From positions 474,202-538,201 of the forward strand of contig NZ_FOSQ01000001.1 in NCBI RefSeq assembly GCF_900114315.1: a DNA stretch of 64,000 bases, written 5' to 3'. This stretch comes from Falsiroseomonas stagni DSM 19981 (GTDB taxonomy: Bacteria > Pseudomonadota > Alphaproteobacteria > Acetobacterales > Acetobacteraceae). The translations under genes and the position numbers were made by a program. The notes below the pieces were generated by a model. It was not told the DNA's origin. It worked only from the letters and a program-made list of their open reading frames with translations, and searched no databases. This document shows positions 27,413 through 36,975 of the stretch, in pieces (the first letter of the stretch is position 1; every line of letters starts with the position of its first letter).

Positions 27413-28276
27413 ATGAAGCACTGGCATATCGATCAGGTCGGCTGGGACCGCTTCGACCGGACGAAGCTCGATCCGGGGGTCGTGCCGCTCATCAAGGCGG
27501 CGGCGATGGTGGAGCGGAACGCGGCCGACTACGTCACCTACCTCGCCCGCGTCTTCGGCGATGATCCCGCCTTCCAGGCGGCTGCCGAGCATTGGGGGGT
27601 GGAGGAGACGCAGCACGGCGACACGCTCGGCCGCTGGGGGATGCTGGCCGATCCGGGCTGGGATTTCGAAGCCGCCTTCGCCCGTTACCGCGCGGGCTAC
27701 CAGATCGACGTGAAGGCCGATGCCTCCATCCGCGGATCGCGGACCGGGGAGCTGATCGCCCGCTGCATGGTGGAGACCGGGACCAGCAGCTACTACACCG
27801 CGCTCGGCGAGGCGACCGAGGAGCCGGTGCTGAAGGAGATCTGCCGCCTGATCGCGGCGGATGAATACCGGCACTTCAAGCTCTTCTACGACCACATGAA
27901 GCGGTACCTGGCGCGGGAGAACCTGTCCTTCCTCCAGCGGCTGAAGGTCGCGACGGGGCGGATCGGGGAGAGCGAGGATGACGAGCTCGCCTTCGCCTTC
28001 CATTGCGGGAACGAGACCGAGGACACGCCCTACAGCCATGACCGTTGCATTGCCGGCTATATGAGCCGCGCGATGGGCTATTATCGCTTCCGCCATATCG
28101 AGCGGGGCATGGGCATGGTCTTCAAGTCGATCGGGCTGGAACCGCGCGGGCGGCTTTCCGCCGTCGCGGCGCGGGGCGCCTGGAAGCTGCTGGAATGGCG
28201 GCGCGACCGGTTCCGCCAGGCGCTGGCGAAGGAAGCGGCGGCGAATGACGCGCGGTCGCCCGCCATGGCGGCCTGA
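27413..28276 (+). CDS. Ferritin-like diiron-type protein
   Basis: A 287-residue helical protein with carboxylate/His motifs expected of a ferritin-like diiron fold: EETQHGD at about residue 63, a Glu-containing helix (GELIARCMVETGTSSYYTAL) and AADEYRHFKLFYDH at about residue 150. A basic C-terminal tail follows. It may be an oxygenase, oxidase or desaturase-like protein; the substrate is unknown. It is followed after 2 bp by a GH10 gene on the same strand. Confidence 0.75.
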   Translation: MKHWHIDQVGWDRFDRTKLDPGVVPLIKAAAMVERNAADYVTYLARVFGDDPAFQAAAEHWGVEETQHGDTLGRWGMLADPGWDFEAAFARYRAGYQIDVKADASIRGSRTGELIARCMVETGTSSYYTALGEATEEPVLKEICRLIAADEYRHFKLFYDHMKRYLARENLSFLQRLKVATGRIGESEDDELAFAFHCGNETEDTPYSHDRCIAGYMSRAMGYYRFRHIERGMGMVFKSIGLEPRGRLSAVAARGAWKLLEWRRDRFRQALAKEAAANDARSPAMAA

Positions 28277-28278
28277 CC

Positions 28279-29418
28279 TTGCGCCTGACCCGCCGCGCGG
28301 CGGCGCCCTTCCTGCTCTCGCCCTTCCTGGCGCAGGCCGCCGCCGGGCAGCCCTTCAGCCCGCAAAGCGCGCCGGACCGGCCGCTCGGGGAAATCGCGGC
28401 CAGCCGTGGCCTGACCTATGGCTGCGCCGTCACCGCGAAGCTGATCGCGGAGGAGCCTGAATTCGCGGCCCTGGTTGCGCAGGAAGCCAGCGTGCTGGTG
28501 CCGGAATATGAGGGGAAATTCGCGGCGCTGCAGCCGGAGGAAGGGCGGTTCGAGACCGGGTCGCTCGATGCGCTGCTCGCCTGGGCGGCCCATTTCCGCA
28601 AGACCGTGCGCGGCCATGCGCTGGTCTGGCACCAGGACCTGCCGCCCTGGGCCGTGGCTGCGATCGGGGAGGGCCCGCGCCGCGCCCGCGCCGTGATGGA
28701 CGCGCATTTCGACCGCGTCCTGTCCCACACCCGCGCCCGCATCCGGGACTGGGACGTGGTGAACGAACCCATCGCCAACCCGCCGGGATCGGACGTGCCG
28801 GAGCCGCCGGGGAACACCACCGACCTCCGCGACACGCCCTGGCTGCGGGCGCTCGGCCCCGACTACATCGCCATCGCGCTGCGCGCGGCGCGGGAGAGGG
28901 ACCCGCTGCTGCGCATCACGCTGAACGATTACGGGGTGGAGGACGACACGCCGTCATCCGAGGAGAAGCGCCAGCGGCTGCTGCGGCTGCTGCGCGGGCT
29001 GCGCGCGCGGAACGTGCCGCTGGATGCGGTGGGCATCCAGGCGCATCTCCAGCTCCGCAATGCCTTCCGGCCGGACCAGTTCCGGGATTTCGTGCGGCAG
29101 ATCCGGGCGCTCGATCTTCAGGTGCTGATCACGGAGCTGGATGTGCGGGAGCTTCGCCCGCCGGTCGGCGACTTCCCCGCCCGCGACTTCGCCGTGGCGC
29201 AGCGCGTCCATGCCTTCGCCTCCGCGGCGTTCGAGGGCGGTGCGCGGTCCCTGCTGACCTGGGGCATCAGCGACCGCTGGTCCTGGCTGCACCGGGAACA
29301 GGCGGTGGCGCTGGCGGCCGGGGATGTGCATCGCGGCCTGCCCTATGATTGGGAACTGAACCGCAAGCAGATGTGGCGGGCCCTCGCCCGCGCCTTTCTG
29401 GGCCAGCCCGCGGGATAG
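28279..29418 (+). CDS. Endo-1,4-beta-xylanase, glycoside hydrolase family 10
   Basis: A 379-residue secreted enzyme that cleaves xylan backbones with retention. A short signal peptide (RRAAAPFLLSPFLAQAAAG) precedes the barrel. The acid/base Glu is in DWDVVNEPI near residue 160 and the nucleophile in VLITELDVRE near 285. RGHALVWHQDLPPW and LLTWGISDRWSW are further GH10 signatures. The start is TTG, 2 bp after the ferritin-like gene. No other xylan gene is in the window. Confidence 0.9.
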   Translation: MRLTRRAAAPFLLSPFLAQAAAGQPFSPQSAPDRPLGEIAASRGLTYGCAVTAKLIAEEPEFAALVAQEASVLVPEYEGKFAALQPEEGRFETGSLDALLAWAAHFRKTVRGHALVWHQDLPPWAVAAIGEGPRRARAVMDAHFDRVLSHTRARIRDWDVVNEPIANPPGSDVPEPPGNTTDLRDTPWLRALGPDYIAIALRAARERDPLLRITLNDYGVEDDTPSSEEKRQRLLRLLRGLRARNVPLDAVGIQAHLQLRNAFRPDQFRDFVRQIRALDLQVLITELDVRELRPPVGDFPARDFAVAQRVHAFASAAFEGGARSLLTWGISDRWSWLHREQAVALAAGDVHRGLPYDWELNRKQMWRALARAFLGQPAG

Positions 29419-29512
29419 GTGAATCGTCACGCCCGGGGCGGGGGCCGCGAAGGACGATGACGAAACGGCCACCGCTTGCCATCTTCCATCCGAAACCGGG
29501 AGACCTTGGACC

Positions 29513-30499
29513 ATGTTGACCCGCCGCTCTGCCCTGATGACCCCGCTTGCCCTGCTGGCGACACCCGCGCTGGCACAGGCGCCCTGGCCGAACCGCCCGA
29601 CGCGCATCGTGGTGCCGATCGCCGCCGGCGGTGCGCTTGACATCACCGCGCGGATGCTGGCGGAGCGGTTGCAGGCGCTGCTGGGCCAGCCCTTCGTGGT
29701 GGAGAACCGTGCCGGCGCCGGCGGCAATATCGGCAGCCAGCATGTCGCGCAGTCGCCGGCCGACGGCCACACGCTGATGCTGGCGGCGGCGAATACGCTG
29801 GCGGCGAACAAGTTCCTCTATGGCAACCGCATGCCGATCGACCCGCTGAGGGACCTCGGCCCCGTCACGCGCGTGTCCACCGGCACCATCCTGATGGTGG
29901 TGAATGCGCAGCGCCCCTGGCGGAGCTTCGCGGAGCTGATCGCCTTCGCCCGCGCCAATCCGGGCCGCGTTTCCATGGGGTCCTCCGGCACCGGGACCAC
30001 CAGCCATCTCTTCATCGAACGGGTGAAGCGGGCGGCCAATGTGGACATCACCCATGTGCCCTATCGCGGCGGCGGGCCGGCCATCCAGGACCTGGTCGCC
30101 GGCAATATCGACATGATGTTCGACGTGATGCCGGCGCTGATGCCGCATGTGCGGGAAGGCCGGGTGCGGCCGCTGGCCGTGGGCTCCGCCAGCCGCGTGA
30201 CCTTCGTGCCGGGGCTGGAGAATGTGCCGGGGATGGATGAGGTGCTGCCGGGCCAGGGGATCGATGCCCAGGCGTGGTATGCCGTCGTCTCGCCCCCCGG
30301 CCTGCCGGCGCCGGTGCTGGAGAGGGTGCACGCGTCCATCGTGCAGGTGGCGCGGGCGCCGGATTTCGGAGAGCGCCTGGCGCCGCTGGGCTTCCAGGTC
30401 GTCACGGATGCGACGCCGGCGGCGTTCCTGGAGTTCTGGCGGGCCGAGGAGGATCGGTGGAAGCAGTTGGTGGAGATCAGCGGGGCGACGGCGGAGTAG
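29513..30499 (+). CDS. Tripartite tricarboxylate transporter receptor (Bug/TctC family)
   Basis: A 328-residue periplasmic binding protein. The signal peptide MLTRRSALMTPLALLATP ends at ALAQA. The mature protein begins WPNRPTRIVVPIAAGGALDI and has the QPFVVENRAGAGGNIGSQ signature of Bug receptors, which bind carboxylates. TctA and TctB membrane subunits are not encoded in the window. A four-hairpin dyad block follows before the convergent rppH. Confidence 0.92.
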   Translation: MLTRRSALMTPLALLATPALAQAPWPNRPTRIVVPIAAGGALDITARMLAERLQALLGQPFVVENRAGAGGNIGSQHVAQSPADGHTLMLAAANTLAANKFLYGNRMPIDPLRDLGPVTRVSTGTILMVVNAQRPWRSFAELIAFARANPGRVSMGSSGTGTTSHLFIERVKRAANVDITHVPYRGGGPAIQDLVAGNIDMMFDVMPALMPHVREGRVRPLAVGSASRVTFVPGLENVPGMDEVLPGQGIDAQAWYAVVSPPGLPAPVLERVHASIVQVARAPDFGERLAPLGFQVVTDATPAAFLEFWRAEEDRWKQLVEISGATAE

Positions 30500-30505
30500 T
30501 GGCCC

Positions 30506-30638
30506 GGGGGGAACGCCGTTCCCCCCGTACCCCCCATGCCAGGGTCCAGCGGGACCCTGGACCGCGGGGATATTGATGATGGTCCAGGGGGGGTCTCCCC
30601 CCTGGCTGATGGGGTATGGGGAAGGCAGCGCCTTCCCC
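30506..30638. terminator. Double paired-hairpin module 3 (convergent gap)
   Basis: Four hairpins in a row: GGGGGGAAC-GCC-GTTCCCCCC (30506-30526), CCAGGGTCC / GGACCCTGG (30539-30560), CCAGGGGGG / CCCCCCTGG (30584-30605) and GGGGAAGGC-AGC-GCCTTCCCC (30618-30638). This looks like two copies of the two-part module placed head to head between the Bug gene and rppH. Confidence 0.65.
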
Positions 30639-30643
30639 ATCAA

Positions 30644-31126
30644 TCACCGGGCGAGCGGCCCGAATGCCCGCACCAGCTCCTCATAGATCCCCCGCTTGAA
30701 GCTGACCGCCAGCCCCGGCAGTTCCTCGATCCTCGCCCAGCGCCAGGCATCGAATTCCGGGTGCGGGTCCGCATCGAGCTTGATGTCGCCGTCCACCCCC
30801 GTGAAGCGCAGCGCGAACCAGCGCTGCCGCTGCCCGCGGTATCTCTGCGCCATGCGCATCCGCTGGAGTTCCGGCGGGAAGTCGTAGGTCAGCCATTCCG
30901 GGTGTTCGGCGATGATCTCGGCCTTGTTCGTGCCGATCTCCTCCGCCAGTTCGCGCAGGACGGCGACGCGAAGGTCCTCCCCCTCATCCACCCCGCCCTG
31001 GGGCAGTTGCCAGCCGCCGGCATGGCCTTCGGCATTGGGCATGTCCGCCCGGCGGGCGATGAGGACCAGGCCCGCCTGGTTGAACAGGACGGCGCCGACA
31101 TTGGGGCGGTAGGGGAGGGGGCTCAT
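30644..31126 (-). CDS. rppH: RNA pyrophosphohydrolase
   Basis: RppH removes pyrophosphate from 5'-triphosphate mRNA and triggers decay. The 160-residue protein begins YRPNVGAVLFNQAGLVLIA, has the Nudix box GGVDEGEDLRVAVLRELAEE, and the RppH-specific WLTYDFP and YRGQRQRWFALRF segments. The ATG at 31126 is used in preference to longer starts that add a Pro/Arg-rich segment from another gene. It ends the envelope cluster on the minus strand. Confidence 0.93.
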   Translation of the reverse strand: MSPLPYRPNVGAVLFNQAGLVLIARRADMPNAEGHAGGWQLPQGGVDEGEDLRVAVLRELAEEIGTNKAEIIAEHPEWLTYDFPPELQRMRMAQRYRGQRQRWFALRFTGVDGDIKLDADPHPEFDAWRWARIEELPGLAVSFKRGIYEELVRAFGPLAR

Positions 31127-31157
31127 GGCCCGCTTGTAGCGCCGCGCCCCCGGATCG

Positions 31158-32357
31158 TCACCGAGTCGCGGCGGCTGGTGTCGCGGCCTGTTCGGCGGGG
31201 CGGCGGAGCATGGTGGTGACGGGGGCGAGGACCGCGCCGCGTTCCTCCAGCCCGCTGGCCCAGGACAGGATGGCGGCGACGGCAGCGGGGGTGGGGTTGC
31301 CGACCAGGCCGAGGGCGGAGCTGGGCGTGCTGGCGCGGGCCAGGGCTTCCAGCTCGGCCAGGCGGCGTTCGATCTCGCCCCGGGTCTCGGAGGGTTCGTC
31401 CAGCAGGACATCGACGGTGCGGCCGATGGCGCGGGCGGGCTGGGGCGCGCCTGGGCGGGGATCGATGTAGAGCAGCCCGCGCGCGGTGAGCACCTGCTGC
31501 ATCTGCGCCAGCAATTCCGCATTCTGGGCGAAGCGTTCGCCCCGCATGCGCGACAGCGCGCCGATGGCGCCGACCTGGGCGGGGGTGCGGGACAGGGCCC
31601 ATTCCAGGCGTTCGATATTCTCGCCGACCGGCAGGGTGGTCAGCAGGGCGCGGTCGCCGGGATCGGCATCCCGCCCATAGCCCGCGGGTTCCAGCGGCAG
31701 GGCGGTCAGCACCTCCATCCCCCGGGCGCGGGCGCGTTCCAGCAGGGGTTCGGGGCGGGTGGCGTAGGGGCTGAAGGCGAGGGTGACGGCGCCGGGCAGG
31801 CGGCGGATCGCTTCCTCCGAATGCTGGGCGAAGGCGCCCATGTTGCCGACGATCAGGCCGATGCGGGGGCGGCGATCCTCCCGGTCGAAGGGGCGGGCAT
31901 AGGTGCGGATGGCGGTGCGGCCGTCCGGGCCGAGCTTCGGGATGGGCGCGCCGTGGCGGGAGGCTTCCTGCAGCAGCGGGTCGGGCGGCGGGATGGCGGG
32001 GTCGGCCGCGGCGCGGCGGGCGGTGGCGGTGGAGAGCGGCGGCGGTTCCGGCGCTGCCACCGGGGTGGCGGATCCCGTGGCGGGCGGCACGGGCGCCGCT
32101 GCCGCGGGCGACGCGGATGCCGATGGTGCCGCTGCGGGCGGCGCGGGCGCTGCCGCCGTGGCCTGTGGCGTGGCTTGCGGGGCAGTGCCGGCGGCGGTGG
32201 CCGTGGCGGGGGCATCCGGCGGGCTGGCGGGATCCGCGACGCCGGCCGTGGCCGGGGCCGGCGGGCCCAGCCATTGCAGGGTGATGGCGCCGGCGCCGAG
32301 GATGAGGAGGAGCCCGGCCCAGAATCCGGCCAGCGCCTGGCGGCTTGTCACCCTCAT
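31158..32357 (-). CDS. Divergent polysaccharide deacetylase family protein
   Basis: A 399-residue envelope protein with an N-terminal membrane anchor (residues about 8-30), an Ala/Pro-rich linker to about residue 110 and a divergent NodB-like domain (RPRIGLIVGNMGAFAQHSEE, TLAFSPYATRPEPLLERARA). The GARGLLYIDPRPG-type segment replaces the usual catalytic metal residues. It stands directly after ctpA, as is common in alphaproteobacteria, which suggests a role in cell wall remodelling. The activity is unproven. Confidence 0.82.
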   Translation of the reverse strand: MRVTSRQALAGFWAGLLLILGAGAITLQWLGPPAPATAGVADPASPPDAPATATAAGTAPQATPQATAAAPAPPAAAPSASASPAAAAPVPPATGSATPVAAPEPPPLSTATARRAAADPAIPPPDPLLQEASRHGAPIPKLGPDGRTAIRTYARPFDREDRRPRIGLIVGNMGAFAQHSEEAIRRLPGAVTLAFSPYATRPEPLLERARARGMEVLTALPLEPAGYGRDADPGDRALLTTLPVGENIERLEWALSRTPAQVGAIGALSRMRGERFAQNAELLAQMQQVLTARGLLYIDPRPGAPQPARAIGRTVDVLLDEPSETRGEIERRLAELEALARASTPSSALGLVGNPTPAAVAAILSWASGLEERGAVLAPVTTMLRRPAEQAATPAAATR

Positions 32358-32379
32358 CGGCCGCCAGGCATCGGTGGAT

Positions 32380-33897
32380 TCAGCGCTGGACGCGGCGCTG
32401 CGGCTGGGCGGGGGCGGCGGCGATGGCGCGCAGCAGCTGGGCCGCCTGTTGCAGCTGGTGGTCGGTCTCGGGCTTGGTCGGGTCGAAGGCAGGGGCGCCT
32501 TCGGCCGGGGCGCGCACGACCCGGTCCAGCACGCCGGCCGGCAGGTTCAGCGGCGGCAGGGGGGGCGGCGCGGGCTGCGGCGCGGCGGCGGCGCGTTCGC
32601 CGTCGTTGCGCAGCGCGCGACGCAGGTCGGCTTCGCGGTCCCGCGCCGGCGCGTTGGGGTCCACGCGGGCGGCCAGCACCTCGATATCCGGCTCGATCCC
32701 CGTCGCCTGGATGGAGCGGCCTGAGGGCGTGTAGTAGCGCGCCGTCGTCAGGCGGATGGCGCCCTGGCCGGGGATGGGCATCACGGTCTGGACGCTGCCC
32801 TTGCCGAAGGACTTCACGCCCATCACGATTGCGCGACGATGATCCTGCAGCGCGCCGGCAACGATTTCGGAGGCGCTGGCGGAGCCGGCATTGACCAGCA
32901 CGACCATCGGCAGGCCCTGGGCGATGTCGCCGGGGCGGGCGTTCCAGCGCTGCGCGTCTTCCGCGCGGCGGGCGCGGGTGGAGACGATCTCCCCCTGGTC
33001 CAGGAAGTCATCCGCCACCTGCACGGCCTGGTCGAGCAGGCCGCCGGGGTTGTTGCGGAGGTCGAGGATGACGCCCTTCAGGTTGGTGCCGGCCTGGTTG
33101 CGCATGGACGTCATGGCGCGGCGCAGCGCGCCTTCCGTCTGCTCATTGAAGGAGGAGAGGCGGACATAGGCGATGTCGTTGCCTTCCATCCGGAAGCGGG
33201 CGACCTGCGGGCGGATGACGTCGCGCGTCAGGGAGAGTTCGACCGGGCGCGACTCGCCTTCGCGCCGGATGGTCAGGCGGATGGCGGTGCCGCGTTCGCC
33301 GCGCATCTGCTCCACCGCTTCCTGCAAGGTCAGGCCCTGGGTGGACTGGCCGTTGAGGTGGGTGATGAGGTCGCCGGGCTTCACGCCGGCACGGGCGGCG
33401 GGGGTGTCGTCGATCGGGGAGATGACCTTGACGTACCCCCCCTCCTGCGTGACTTCGATGCCGAGGCCGCCGAATTCGCCGCGCGTCTGCACCTGCATGT
33501 CGCGGAAGCTGCGCGGGTTCATGTAGCTGCTGTGCGGGTCCAGGCCCTGCAGCATGCCGTTGATCGCGTTCTCGATCACGTCGCGGTCGGTGACGGGCTC
33601 CACATATTCGGCGCGGATGCGTTCGAAGACATCGCCGAACAGGTTGAGCAGGCGATAGGTCTCCGCCCGTCCGCCATCCTGCGCCCAGGCCTGGATGGTG
33701 GGCAGGGCGATGACCGGGCCGATGACGGCGCCGGCCAGGAAGGCCGCGGTGACGGCGCCGAAGGTGCCGAGGCGACGGCGCCTCGAGGCGGGTGGGGCGG
33801 CCATCACGCTTGGCCCGGCAGGAGAGGCGCCGAGATTCGGAATCCGCGCGACCTTGGGGGTGCGCCGATCATCCTGCTGTCCAGACACGTCGCTCAT
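32380..33897 (-). CDS. ctpA: Carboxy-terminal processing protease, S41 family
   Basis: A 505-residue periplasmic serine protease. There is one membrane segment at residues about 45-70, a PDZ domain at about 125-205 (GLGIEVTQEGGYVKVISPI) and the catalytic Ser in GSASASEIVAG with Lys in FGKGSVQT. A Pro-rich tail follows. CtpA homologues in this setting degrade or process cell wall hydrolases and lipoproteins. It lies 78 bp downstream of the envC-like gene on the same strand. Confidence 0.93.
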   Translation of the reverse strand: MSDVSGQQDDRRTPKVARIPNLGASPAGPSVMAAPPASRRRRLGTFGAVTAAFLAGAVIGPVIALPTIQAWAQDGGRAETYRLLNLFGDVFERIRAEYVEPVTDRDVIENAINGMLQGLDPHSSYMNPRSFRDMQVQTRGEFGGLGIEVTQEGGYVKVISPIDDTPAARAGVKPGDLITHLNGQSTQGLTLQEAVEQMRGERGTAIRLTIRREGESRPVELSLTRDVIRPQVARFRMEGNDIAYVRLSSFNEQTEGALRRAMTSMRNQAGTNLKGVILDLRNNPGGLLDQAVQVADDFLDQGEIVSTRARRAEDAQRWNARPGDIAQGLPMVVLVNAGSASASEIVAGALQDHRRAIVMGVKSFGKGSVQTVMPIPGQGAIRLTTARYYTPSGRSIQATGIEPDIEVLAARVDPNAPARDREADLRRALRNDGERAAAAPQPAPPPLPPLNLPAGVLDRVVRAPAEGAPAFDPTKPETDHQLQQAAQLLRAIAAAPAQPQRRVQR

Positions 33898-33975
33898 GCG
33901 ACCACCCGCATCCTTGGGTCCCGGGCCGGAAGGCCCGCGACCTGACCAATATGACCCGGGGTTATGACCCCGGGG

Positions 33976-35289
33976 TTACCCCCGCGCCGCGAACCAGGGC
34001 CGCGGATCCACCGGCTGCCCGTTGCGCCGAAGCTCCACATAGAGGGAACCGCCCGCCGCGCCAGCCCCGCCGAGCACACCGATCGGCTCCCCCGCCAGAA
34101 GCCGCTGCCCGGCGGAGGCGTCAAGCCGATCGAGCCCGGCCAGAACAAAATGGTATCCTGCACCGCAATCCACAATCAACAGAAGCCCGAAGGATCGGAA
34201 TGGGGCGGCGAAGACGGCGCGACCGTTGCAGGGGGACACCACCCGGGCGCCCCCGGCCGCCGCATAGGTGATGCCCCGATGCGGGCCGCCGGCAACGGCT
34301 TCGCCCCATTGCGTCGCCACCCGCCCGGCCACGGGCACGGCGCGGCCACCGGTCGGGACCACGGGGGCGGCGGCCTGGCGCGGGGGCGGTTCCTCCCGCG
34401 GGGCTGCGCGGTTGGCGGTGCGGTTGCGGGCTTCCGCCCGGGCTTCCTCGGCGGCGCGTTCCGCGGCACGGGCGCGCGCGGCCTCCGCCAGGCGGCGTTC
34501 GCGGGCTTCCTCCGCGGCGCGGCGGGCGGCCTCCGCGGCCCGGGCGGCGGCGTTGGCGCGTTCCTCGGCCTCCCGCCGCTGTCTTTCGCGTTCCAGGCGC
34601 GCCAGGACATCGGCCAGGTCGCCGGCGCGGGCGGCGGCTTCGGCGGCCCGGGTGGCGGCGCGTTCCTCGGCCTCCTCCGCCGCGCCGCGGCGGCGGCGGG
34701 CCTCGGCCAGCTCCTGTTCCAGGACGGCCTCGGCCTCCCGCGCCGCGGCCTCGGCGGTGGCGAGCGACTCGGCCTCCCGCGCCGCCCGGCGCTCTGCCTC
34801 CTGGGCGGCCTGCTCGGCCAGGCGCAGCGCGGCGGCCTCCTCCTCCAGCCGCCGGACCAGGCCGCGCAGGACCAGCGCGCCCCGCAGGGCGTCATCCGGC
34901 TCCCCCGGCACGGCCAGCACCGTCTCCGCCGGCCAGAGGGAGAGGCGGAGCATGACGGGCAGCAGGGGACGCAGCGCGGCGGCGCGGCGGGACATTTCCG
35001 CGGAAGCGGCCTGGCCGTCGCGCCGGGCGGCGATCAGCTGCTGGCGCGCTTCCTCCACCAGGGCTTCGGCGGCCTGGGCGCGGGCGGCGGCTTCCACCCG
35101 GCGCTCCGCCAGGCGGATCTCCTCCTCCGCCAGGGCGCGGGCGCGTTCGGTGGCGGCTTCGGCAGCGCGGCGGCGTTCGGTGGCGGTGCGTTCGGCATCC
35201 CGCACATCGCGCGCGGAAGGCTGCGCCAGGGCCGGGGCAGCCAGCGTGGCGAGGAGGCAGGCCGGGAGCATCCATCGGCGGATCGTCAC
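33976..35289 (-). CDS. EnvC-like murein hydrolase activator (degenerate M23)
   Basis: A 437-residue secreted protein. The signal peptide MTIRRWMLPACLLATLAAP is followed by a very long Ala/Glu/Arg-rich coiled coil (about residues 25-300) and a C-terminal LytM/M23 domain from about residue 330. The metal ligands are degenerate: HRGITY lacks the usual Asp and HFVLAGL lacks the HxH pair. That matches activators such as EnvC, which switch on amidases but do not cut. It heads the cluster envC-like, ctpA, deacetylase, rppH. Confidence 0.88.
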   Translation of the reverse strand: MTIRRWMLPACLLATLAAPALAQPSARDVRDAERTATERRRAAEAATERARALAEEEIRLAERRVEAAARAQAAEALVEEARQQLIAARRDGQAASAEMSRRAAALRPLLPVMLRLSLWPAETVLAVPGEPDDALRGALVLRGLVRRLEEEAAALRLAEQAAQEAERRAAREAESLATAEAAAREAEAVLEQELAEARRRRGAAEEAEERAATRAAEAAARAGDLADVLARLERERQRREAEERANAAARAAEAARRAAEEARERRLAEAARARAAERAAEEARAEARNRTANRAAPREEPPPRQAAAPVVPTGGRAVPVAGRVATQWGEAVAGGPHRGITYAAAGGARVVSPCNGRAVFAAPFRSFGLLLIVDCGAGYHFVLAGLDRLDASAGQRLLAGEPIGVLGGAGAAGGSLYVELRRNGQPVDPRPWFAARG

Positions 35290-35393
35290 ATCCCGTGCCT
35301 AGCACCGCGGCAGGGGGCGGGGCCAGTTCGGGCTCCCTTCCGCGCGGGAAGCCTGCCCGGCATACTCGGCGCCAAGACAGGGGAGACTTCAAG

Positions 35394-36917
35394 ATGGTCG
35401 CCTACCGCACCACTGTGGAACTGCTGCAACAGGGGAAGGGGAACGCCGCCGCCATCCGCGCGACGGAGGGGCGGGCCGCCCTGACCTATGACGGGCTGCG
35501 GGCCCTGGCGGCGGCAACGGTGGCCGCGCTGAACGCGCGCGGCATCGGGCGCGGCGACCGGGTGGCGATGGTGCTGCCGAACGGGCCGGAAATGGCGACC
35601 GCCTTCGTGTCCGTGGCCGCCGGCGCCACCACCGCGCCGCTCAACCCGAGCTACCGGGGCGAGGAATTCGAATTCTACATCGACGATCTGAAGGCGAAGG
35701 CGCTGATCGTCCTGAAGGGGAACGAGACGCCGGCGCGGGGTGCGGCCGCGAAGCTCGGCGTGCCGGTGATCGAGCTGGTGCCGGATGCGGCGGGCGGCGC
35801 GGGCGCCTTCACGCTGGAGGGCGGGCCCTCGGGCAGCGCGGCGTCCCCGGGGATGGCGGGAGAGGATGACGTCGCGCTGGTGCTGCATACCTCCGGCACC
35901 ACGGCGCGGCCGAAGATCGTGCCGCTGACGCAGGGCAATATCTGCGCCTCCGCCCGGCACATCGGCGCGACGCTGGCGCTGACGCCGGCGGATGCCTGCC
36001 TCAACATCATGCCGCTGTTTCACATCCATGGGCTGATCGCGGCGGTGCTGTCATCCCTGGGTGCGGGGGCTTCCGTGTGCTGCACGCCGGGCTTCGACGC
36101 GCTGAAGTTCTTCCGCTGGATGGATGAGGAACGGCCGAGTTGGTACACGGCCGTGCCGACCATGCACCAGACGATCCTGACGCGGGCCGAGCGCAACGCG
36201 GAGATCATCAAGCGCGCGCCGCTGCGCTTCATCCGATCCTCCTCCGCCTCCCTCCCCGGGCCGGTGATGAAGCAACTGGAAGACGTGTTCGGCGTGCCGC
36301 TGGTGGAGAGCTACGGCATGACGGAGGCGAGCCACCAGATGTGCTCCAACCCGCTGGCGGGCCCGCGCAAGCCGGGGCTGGTCGGGCTGCCGGCCGGGCC
36401 GGAGGTGGCGATCATGGATGATGACGGATCGATCATGGCCAAGGGGGGCATCGGGGAAGTCGTGATCCGCGGGCCGAACGTGACCAAGGGCTATGAGGCG
36501 AACCCGGAAGCCAACGCTAAAGCCTTCACCAATGGCTGGTTCCGGACCGGGGACCAGGGGATGTTCGATGAGGACGGGTTCCTCATGCTCACGGGGCGGT
36601 TGAAGGAACTGATCAACCGGGGTGGGGAGAAGGTCTCCCCGCTGGAGGTGGATGGCATCCTCTCCGACCACCCGGCGGTGGCGCAGGCGCTGACCTTCGC
36701 GATCCCCCACGCCAAGCTGGGCGAGGAAGTGGGCGCGGCGGTGGTGCTGCGGGACGGCATGGAACTGACGGAGCGGGAGCTGCGCGACTTCGCATCGAAG
36801 CACCTGGCCGATTTCAAGGTGCCGCGGAAGGTCGTGTTCCTGCCGGAAATCCCGAAGGGGGCGACGGGCAAGCTGATGCGCATCGGGCTGGCGGAGAAGC
36901 TGGGGCTTTCGCTGTGA
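35394..36917 (+). CDS. Acyl-CoA synthetase (AMP-forming), oxalyl-CoA synthetase-like
   Basis: A 507-residue ANL-family enzyme. The P-loop LHTSGTTARPKI is near residue 163, and YGMTEASH, GRLKELINRGGEKVSPLEVD and the C-terminal catalytic Lys in PKGATGKLMR follow in order. Sequence around IHGLIAAVLSSLGAGASVC and SSSASLPGPVMKQLE resembles plant AAE3 and yeast Pcs60, which make oxalyl-CoA. The specificity is inferred from pattern. The ATG at 35394 has GGGGAGA upstream. Confidence 0.88.
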   Translation: MVAYRTTVELLQQGKGNAAAIRATEGRAALTYDGLRALAAATVAALNARGIGRGDRVAMVLPNGPEMATAFVSVAAGATTAPLNPSYRGEEFEFYIDDLKAKALIVLKGNETPARGAAAKLGVPVIELVPDAAGGAGAFTLEGGPSGSAASPGMAGEDDVALVLHTSGTTARPKIVPLTQGNICASARHIGATLALTPADACLNIMPLFHIHGLIAAVLSSLGAGASVCCTPGFDALKFFRWMDEERPSWYTAVPTMHQTILTRAERNAEIIKRAPLRFIRSSSASLPGPVMKQLEDVFGVPLVESYGMTEASHQMCSNPLAGPRKPGLVGLPAGPEVAIMDDDGSIMAKGGIGEVVIRGPNVTKGYEANPEANAKAFTNGWFRTGDQGMFDEDGFLMLTGRLKELINRGGEKVSPLEVDGILSDHPAVAQALTFAIPHAKLGEEVGAAVVLRDGMELTERELRDFASKHLADFKVPRKVVFLPEIPKGATGKLMRIGLAEKLGLSL

Positions 36918-36975
36918 ACGCCCCCGATGGTCGGAGGGGCGAATGCCCCGGAGAGCTGAATCGGTGGCGCAAACC

